Source: Clostridium sp.
Lineage (GTDB): Bacteria > Bacillota > Clostridia > Lachnospirales > Lachnospiraceae
Length of the DNA stretch: 7,498 nt
Assembly (NCBI GenBank): GCA_004554205.1
Contig: SFNH01000092.1
Location: 1 to 7,498, forward strand
Direction of reading: 5' to 3'
A program made the position numbers and the translations under genes. The notes beneath the pieces are model-generated. The model was not told the DNA's origin. It worked only from the letters and a program-made list of their open reading frames with translations, and ran no database searches. Below are positions 4,670 to 7,498 of this stretch, piece by piece; the first letter of the stretch is position 1, and every line of letters begins with the position of its first letter.

Positions 4670-5035
4670 TCAGAGCTCTTCCTTGCGCCCCGCTTTGCGA
4701 GCCGCGACGACGGCCCTCATTCTTTCGGCGGCTGCCGCCCTCTGCTCTTCCGTCATGTGGCTGACGTCTTTGCCGCTTCTGTAAGAGACGAGCTTGCTCG
4801 GGCATTCGAAATAGCCGGCCTGGGCCTGCCCGCCGCACGTGTCGTACCCGAGGGCCTTGTACTTGTCTGGGACCTCGCGGCATTTCCTCATGAGCTTCCC
4901 GTACTCGACGTAATCCGTGGTGCAGATGTGGGCCTTGCCGTCGGAGCAGTCCTTCCTGATGATCGTCTCCCTCTCCTCGGCGCTCACGCCCCCGATGCCC
5001 TCCGGCATCTCTTCCAAACCGTTCACTTTGATCAT
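4670..5035 (-). CDS. Conserved phage/plasmid-type hypothetical protein, 121 aa
   Basis: Matches, from memory, a very common hypothetical family of Firmicutes phages and plasmids: an ERETIIRKDCSDGKAHICTT segment (residues 21-40, the 'ETT...A.IYT' region of the family), KLMRKCREVPDKYK (47-60, the '...PDxYK' region), a YFECPSKLVSYRS strand pair (75-87) and a C-terminal MTEEQRAAAAERMRAV helix (94-109) with a basic tail. Function is not established. The start is fixed by AAGGAGA six bases upstream and a good promoter; longer frames to 5113 begin before the transcription start. The cysteines (30, 38, 52, 67, 78) are more numerous than I would expect for the family. The gene is monocistronic, with its own promoter and terminator, convergent with the 70-aa gene. 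Confidence 0.88.
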   Translation of the reverse strand: MIKVNGLEEMPEGIGGVSAEERETIIRKDCSDGKAHICTTDYVEYGKLMRKCREVPDKYKALGYDTCGGQAQAGYFECPSKLVSYRSGKDVSHMTEEQRAAAAERMRAVVAARKAGRKEEL

Positions 5036-5050
5036 GATGATCTCCTTTCC

Positions 5051-5064
5051 GGGGCGTCCGCCCC
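5051..5064 (-). promoter_or_regulatory. Leader hairpin next to the ribosome binding site
   Basis: GGGGCG and CGCCCC form a perfect 6-bp stem with a 2-nt loop, only a few bases before AAGGAGA (5047-5041). A 2-nt loop is tight, so 5 bp with 4 nt is likelier. It could stabilise the leader or affect ribosome access. Confidence 0.45.
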
Positions 5065-5078
5065 TTATTTTCATGAAC

Positions 5079-5107
5079 ATCATATCATGTCGCGCGACGC
5101 GCGTCAA
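5079..5107 (-). promoter_or_regulatory. Promoter TTGACG-17-TATGAT of the 121-aa gene
   Basis: Read leftward, TTGACG (5107-5102), a 17-bp spacer and TATGAT (5084-5079). The spacer and the -35 carry two overlapping 10-bp palindromes, GTCGCGCGAC (5089-5098) and GACGCGCGTC (5096-5105), a possible operator. The leader is about 37 nt. Confidence 0.85.
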
Positions 5108-5125
5108 GCCCAAGGCGCGATTTTC

Positions 5126-5242
5126 GCCCTTCAGAAAGACCGCAATGTCTTATCCGTCGCCATCCGATCCTCGGGACGGTAAATTCCTCACGCGATGCGA
5201 GAGAGGGGAACGAACAAGACCGTAGCGTCTTTCCTGAAGGGC
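5126..5242. other. Long nested inverted repeat, possible structured RNA
   Basis: GCCCTTCAGAAAGAC (5126-5140) pairs with GTCTTTCCTGAAGGGC (5227-5242) with a single bulge. Inside, CCGTC (5154-5158) pairs with GACGG (5175-5179). A competing pair exists between 5191-5206 and 5242-5257. CCCGTTC (5258-5264) and GAACGGG (5274-5280) add a further stem. No reading frame here has a ribosome binding site. A structured RNA or a decayed repeat element are both possible; no promoter pointing into it is evident apart from the leftward gene promoter, which points away. Confidence 0.5.
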
Positions 5243-5349
5243 CTCTCGCGTCACGCGCCCGTTCTTTCATGAGGAACGGGGGCCGGACTCCCTCGCAGAA
5301 CGCGTTTTCGGCTCTCCGGAATGACCGGAATGTCTTGCTCGTCGCCCGC
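5139..5349. repeat. Degenerate repeat family around GACCG-AATGTCTT
   Basis: GACCGCAATGTCTT at 5139 and GACCGGAATGTCTT at 5326 are near-identical, with further matches on both sides (a TTTTCG upstream, CGTCGCC downstream), 187 bp apart. A weaker third relative, AAGACCGTAGCGTCTT, lies at 5216-5231 between them. It looks like a decayed tandem duplication. Confidence 0.5.
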
Positions 5350-5601
5350 GTCCCATGCGCCCGAGGAATCTTCCGCTCCTGCGAGACACGCGCGACGCGC
5401 AAGACGCCTATCCTTCGCCCGGCGCCGCCCCGTTCTCTCCGCCGCTCTGGATGAATGACGCGCCGCATGCGATGCCCGCGTCGCAAGAAGATGCCGCCCG
5501 GCGGGGCACGCGCGACGGGGGCCGCCGCCCGATCTTCCCGCCCCCACGCTCTTCATGGGAGGAAGGGCCAACGGAAGATAGAGAGAGTGTATATACAACC
5601 C
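5350..5601. other. Gene-free GC-rich stretch
   Basis: No start codon with a ribosome binding site, RNA gene or strong promoter is seen. Frames are open here on both strands only because the sequence is GC-rich. GCG/CGC-rich words such as ACGCGCGACGCGC recur. Confidence 0.5.
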
Positions 5602-5618
5602 TACGCGTACGCGCGCGC
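5602..5618. other. Alternating purine-pyrimidine tract, left
   Basis: Seventeen bases of strict alternation (TACGCGTACGCGCGCGC), preceded at 5587-5597 by an 11-base GT/AT alternation containing the palindrome TGTATATACA. Such tracts can adopt Z-DNA under negative supercoiling. Confidence 0.55.
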
Positions 5619-5706
5619 CCGCCTGCTCCAACGAGAAAGAGAACTATCTCAAAATAACTTGTTGTAGCCTACGTTAAGCGAGCGAAGCGAGCTTAGCGGA
5701 TACCCG

Positions 5707-6024
5707 AAGCGAACCGAGAGAAGCGAGGTGAGCGAGGGATGAGGACGGAGAGGAGGGGAAAACCTTTCTTTATATATTTCTTTAGAATAGAGAAGAAAGA
5801 AAGGAATAGAGAGAGTAAGGAGTGATAAGAGTAGGAGTAAGAATACTTAAAGAATACTAGAATACTAGAATACTAGAAAAGGAAAGATTATCTCTCTCAG
5901 AAAAGAGAAAAAGAGAGAAGAAATATATAAAGAAGAGAAAAAGAGGAAAGATCCTCCCTCCTAGGAAAGGAAAAGAAGACTACTCCTCTAAGAGAAAGAG
6001 AAAGTAGAAGAACTCCTACTAGAG
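5707..6024. repeat. Purine-rich low-complexity block
   Basis: The + strand is strikingly rich in G and A, interrupted by a short T-rich stretch (5763-5785). Elements inside: an inverted repeat CCTTTCTTT/AAAGAAAGG (5763-5771 and 5796-5804), AATACTAG three times in tandem (5853-5876), and a mirror repeat AGAGAAAAAGAGA (5904-5916) of the kind that can form triplex DNA. No gene is supported. Confidence 0.7.
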
Positions 6025-6040
6025 AATACCCTTAGAGCAG

Positions 6041-6061
6041 GCGCGTACGCACACACGCGCG
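6041..6061. other. Alternating purine-pyrimidine tract, right
   Basis: Twenty-one bases of strict purine-pyrimidine alternation (starting GCGCGTACGCACACA), including the GCGTACGC core also present at 5605-5612. Together with the tract at 5602-5618 it brackets the purine-rich block. Confidence 0.55.
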
Positions 6062-6167
6062 AGGGACGGGGAAAACGGGGCACGAGAAAAGCGGGACACG
6101 CGTCACGAGGGGTTGAAAGCTCATCAAGAAGAGCGCTGGGAATGCACATGAAATGCACGGGGAATCA

Positions 6168-6207
6168 CTACTGAAAAACTACTAATTTACTACTAAAAAA
6201 CTACTAG
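6168..6207 (-). repeat. TTAGTAG iterons, array 2 (four copies, 11-bp spacing)
   Basis: On the + strand CTACTG/CTACTAA/CTACTAA/CTACTAG start at 6168, 6179, 6190 and 6201, exactly 11 bp apart. Read on the - strand this is the same array as 4587-4615, so the two are inverted relative to each other, about 1.55 kb apart. The shared 16-mer lies at 6191-6206. The last unit's CTACTAGAG also occurs once, alone, at 6016-6024. Confidence 0.85.
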
Positions 6208-6557
6208 AGCCAAAAACCCTGCGGGGCCTTTTCCCCCACATCCGGATCCCACATCGGGAGGAGTCCTCCGGAGGGGCGAGGGGATGGGCTCTCAGCTTCG
6301 CTTCGATCCCAGTTTCTTCGGCCTTGCCCTGTGGGCTTCGGCAGAAGCTGACGCTTTGCTTTTCTCTGCTCATGAAGGCCTGTCGGGCATAACGCGCCCT
6401 GCCCGGGCGGGGCTACGTTTGACTTCCCCGGCCAAGGCGTCGGGAGGGGAAAAGCGGGAGGATCTGGGACATCAAGAGAGGTGCGATATGTGAAAATAAC
6501 TTTATCATTGTATAAAAACAATAAGATTTTTATTTGGCCAAGATTTTGTTGGTAAAA
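6208..6557. other. Gene-free region with an AT-rich core
   Basis: The left part is GC-rich with short hairpins but no convincing coding frame: leftward frames open here start without a ribosome binding site. From about 6490 to 6557 the sequence becomes strongly AT-rich (for example TGTATAAAAACAATAAG), which would melt easily and could serve as an unwinding element. Confidence 0.45.
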
Positions 6558-6595
6558 GTTCAAAACGCCGAATCAAAACGGTTCAAAACACCGAA
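6558..6595. repeat. Imperfect 23-bp direct repeat GTTCAAAAC(G/A)CCGAA
   Basis: GTTCAAAACGCCGAA (6558-6572) and GTTCAAAACACCGAA (6581-6595) match at 14 of 15 bases, 23 bp apart, with a related TCAAAACG between them. It lies immediately beside the AT-rich core. Confidence 0.65.
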
Positions 6596-6724
6596 GATGG
6601 AAAGACAAGGCGGAGGATCTCGTGGAGGATCTGGATGCATTAAGAATAAAAGAGGTACGCGTCACGCGTGAGCAAGCGAAGCGAAGCATCTAATGTCGCG
6701 CGCGGGGAAAACACTCCCCAGCAT

Positions 6725-6753
6725 ATCATAGCATGTCAAGGGGCGGCTGTCAA
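6725..6753 (-). promoter_or_regulatory. Strong leftward promoter TTGACA-17-TATGAT
   Basis: Read leftward: TTGACA (6753-6748), a 17-bp spacer, TATGAT (6730-6725). The decamer containing the -35 (TGTCAAGGGG on the + strand) is repeated at 6734-6743 and 6748-6757, 14 bp apart. The transcript would start near 6718 with a hairpin GGGGA/TCCCC (6719-6715 with 6708-6704). No supported gene lies downstream, so a non-coding RNA is the simplest reading. A GGGGTAT dyad lies just upstream of the -35. Confidence 0.75.
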
Positions 6754-6760
6754 GGGGAAT

Positions 6761-6777
6761 ATGCCCCGGTGGGGTAT
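6761..6777. promoter_or_regulatory. ATGCCCC-GGT-GGGGTAT dyad upstream of the leftward promoter
   Basis: One base from a perfect ATACCCC-N3-GGGGTAT dyad and with the same 3-bp spacer. It lies 8 bp upstream of the -35 of the leftward promoter and has no T-run after it, which favours protein binding over termination. Confidence 0.5.
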
Positions 6778-6840
6778 CTGGGGGCGGGAGAGGATCGGGT
6801 GGGGCAAGCGAAGCGAGCACAGCGGGGCACGCGTGGGGAA

Positions 6841-6880
6841 ATGAGCGCAAATGAGCAAAAGCGAGCAAAAGCGAGCAAGG
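6841..6880. repeat. 10-bp tandem repeat (consensus RYGAGCAAAA)
   Basis: Four consecutive 10-mers: ATGAGCGCAA, ATGAGCAAAA, GCGAGCAAAA, GCGAGCAAGG. The 10-bp period places all copies on one helix face. It lies about 90 bp left of array 3. Nearby GCAAGCGAAGCGA words at 6672 and 6804 look related in composition. Confidence 0.65.
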
Positions 6881-6910
6881 GCAAGTGCGAGACGCGCGAG
6901 GGGAGGGGGA

Positions 6911-6944
6911 ATGGGTTAAAAAGTTAGTTAGGACTAACCCCCAT
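6911..6944. other. Inverted repeat GGGTTA/TAACCC
   Basis: ATGGG (6911-6915) pairs with CCCAT (6940-6944), or alternatively GGGTTA (6913-6918) with TAACCC (6935-6940); a smaller GTTAG/CTAAC stem lies inside. There is no T-run directly after it. It lies between the 10-bp repeats and array 3. Confidence 0.45.
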
Positions 6945-6970
6945 AGGGCGCAGAAAAGAGTATAAAAAAA

Positions 6971-7002
6971 TTAGTACTAAATTAGTACTAAAAAACTACT
7001 AA
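6971..7002. repeat. TACTAA iterons, array 3 (three copies, 11-bp spacing)
   Basis: GTACTAA, GTACTAA and CTACTAA begin at 6974, 6985 and 6996, again 11 bp apart, in the same orientation as array 2. The first two copies belong to the 10-bp palindrome TTAGTACTAA (6971-6980, 6982-6991). The 16-mer shared with the other arrays is at 6986-7001. Confidence 0.83.
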
Positions 7003-7177
7003 TTTTTCGTTCTCCCCCGCGACGCACGCGTCGCCGCACTCGCCGCCCGTCTCGCAGCCGCCCCTGCCCCTCTCGTTTGCCGCAGCAGCCGTTTTCCCCG
7101 CATTTATCGCGTTTTTCGCGATTTTGGCCAAGTGTCTTTTTATTGTGCCCCCGCATAGATATTGCACTCGAGTGCAA
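6977..7177 (-). CDS. Possible basic small protein with TTG start, 66 aa
   Basis: Weak candidate. Read leftward, AGGAGG (7190-7185) stands seven bases before a TTG at 7177, an ideal spacing. The product would be arginine-rich with a CGENGCCG cysteine group (about residues 26-33) and a run RRVRRRVRRGG (46-56), which could bind nucleic acid. Against it: TTG start, no clear promoter, the first codons are simply half of a 26-bp palindrome, the last codons are iteron array 3, and the arginine run may only reflect GC-rich sequence. Confidence 0.25.
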   Translation of the reverse strand: MHSSAISMRGHNKKTLGQNREKRDKCGENGCCGKREGQGRLRDGRRVRRRVRRGGERKISSFLVLI

Positions 7178-7182
7178 TATCT
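7157..7182. promoter_or_regulatory. Perfect 26-bp palindrome plus a third half-site
   Basis: AGATATTGCACTC (7157-7169) is followed directly by its exact reverse complement (7170-7182), centred on CTCGAG. CAATATCTTTCC, the right half-site with its flank (7175-7186), is repeated at 7194-7205, 19 bp on. A dimeric DNA-binding protein with an extra half-site is the simplest reading; a cruciform, resolution or replication-initiation site are alternatives. Confidence 0.8.
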
Positions 7183-7290
7183 TTCCTCCTGTCCAATATC
7201 TTTCCAGCCGTCACGCTTACTCCCACTTTCTCCCCTCTATACGCGCACGCGCGAAGCGTGCCTCGCCGCAGCTGCAGGCGCACCCCAAAG

Positions 7291-7310
7291 AAAAAAGGGG
7301 CCTTCGCCCC
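7291..7310 (-). terminator. Intrinsic terminator of the leftward gene at the right edge
   Basis: Read leftward, GGGGC (7310-7306) pairs with GCCCC (7301-7297) around GAAG, followed by TTTTTT (7296-7291). It begins 9 bases after the stop of the partial gene. Confidence 0.88.
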
Positions 7311-7319
7311 CGATTGGAT

Positions 7320-7498
7320 TCATTTCGCCTCCTCCCATGGTTTCAGGCACGGCTCAGAGCGGAGCGCTCTTGCCTGATCCGCCGAGCTTGCGCCGGAAGC
7401 CCTCTCGCACCGAATGAGCGGGAGGTGGCAGCAGTCGCCGTCCTGGTTGACGATGTCGCCCCTGTTGTTCATGCGGGCGTGCTGCCCCTTGTCCCACG
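7320..7498 (-). CDS. 3' end of a leftward gene, product unknown (partial)
   Basis: The frame is open from the window edge to TGA at 7322-7320, giving 58 full codons, from WDKGQHARMNNRGDIV through NQDGDCCHLPLIRCERASG to a charged end CLKPWEEAK. It contains an internal ATG (residue 9) but no ribosome binding site before it, so the true start probably lies beyond the window. Four cysteines (two adjacent) could suggest a metal site; I recognise no family. A strong terminator follows after 9 bases, which supports this being a real gene end. Two other frames on this strand are interrupted or unsupported. Confidence 0.65.
   Translation of the reverse strand, partial: WDKGQHARMNNRGDIVNQDGDCCHLPLIRCERASGASSADQARALRSEPCLKPWEEAK

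Noticed and set aside
4757..5225. Rightward open frames opposite the 121-aa gene
   Set aside because: Antisense shadows of a gene with promoter, ribosome binding site, terminator and family motifs.
5085..5667. Open frames of 60-133 aa on both strands
   Set aside because: No ribosome binding sites; frames stay open because of GC-rich repeats.
5853..5876. AATACTAG tandem repeat as a CRISPR or iteron array
   Set aside because: Only three 8-bp units with no spacers, inside a low-complexity block; too short for either call.
4587..6207. Inverted arrays 1 and 2 as the ends of a transposon
   Set aside because: No transposase between them, no target-site duplication seen, and the related array 3 lies outside.
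6182..6563. Leftward frames of 119 and 63 aa downstream of the orphan promoter
   Set aside because: The 119-aa frame starts at TTG with no ribosome binding site; the 63-aa ATG also lacks one. A non-coding transcript fits better.
7237..7323. 28-codon leftward ORF (MNPIGGEG...) whose ATG overlaps the stop of the partial gene, with GGAGGAGG before it
   Set aside because: The terminator lies inside the ORF, so transcripts would usually end before it is complete. The overlap is still curious.
7162..7377. Rightward TTG-start ORF beginning MHSSAIS
   Set aside because: Its start mirrors the leftward TTG only because of the palindrome; no ribosome binding site on this strand.

Overview
The window reads as part of a mobile genome (phage or plasmid) from a Gram-positive, probably Clostridia-like, host. 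The reasons are strong AGGAGG-type ribosome binding sites at nearly every gene, sigma-A type promoters with near-consensus boxes and 17-bp spacers, and short genes that resemble hypothetical families I know from Firmicutes phages and plasmids. The host and replicon type are inferred; no replication, capsid, integrase or partition protein is visible.

The left part (about 1-3620) is coding and all on the + strand. An extended -10 promoter starts a run of five genes: a 156-aa phage/plasmid-type conserved protein, a 171-aa protein with an RPGWH motif, a 101-aa acidic protein, a 304-aa GP88-like cysteine-cluster protein, and a 192-aa protein overlapping it by ATGA. The 101-aa and 304-aa genes begin with the same 79-bp sequence (leader, ribosome binding site and about 15 codons) and then diverge completely. 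After a good terminator come three micro-genes (50, 27 and 28 aa), each a short membrane peptide behind an almost full-length Shine-Dalgarno sequence.

The middle (3617-5110) mixes low-complexity C-run/T-run DNA with two well-equipped small genes. A 70-aa charged protein is read rightward from a perfect TTGACA-17-TATAAT promoter. A 121-aa phage/plasmid-type protein is read leftward from TTGACG-17-TATGAT and ends at a textbook terminator.

The right part (5110-7320) has no gene I would defend strongly. It is dense in sequence patterns: 11-bp-phased TTAGTAG arrays (three in all, the first at 4587), 17-bp ATACCCC/GGGGTAT dyads, 10-bp-phased arrays, a 26-bp perfect palindrome, a purine-rich block between alternating purine-pyrimidine tracts, nested inverted repeats, and a strong leftward promoter with no obvious gene. 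This looks like a replication, partition or regulatory region whose proteins lie outside the window. The right edge holds the 3' end of a leftward gene and its terminator.
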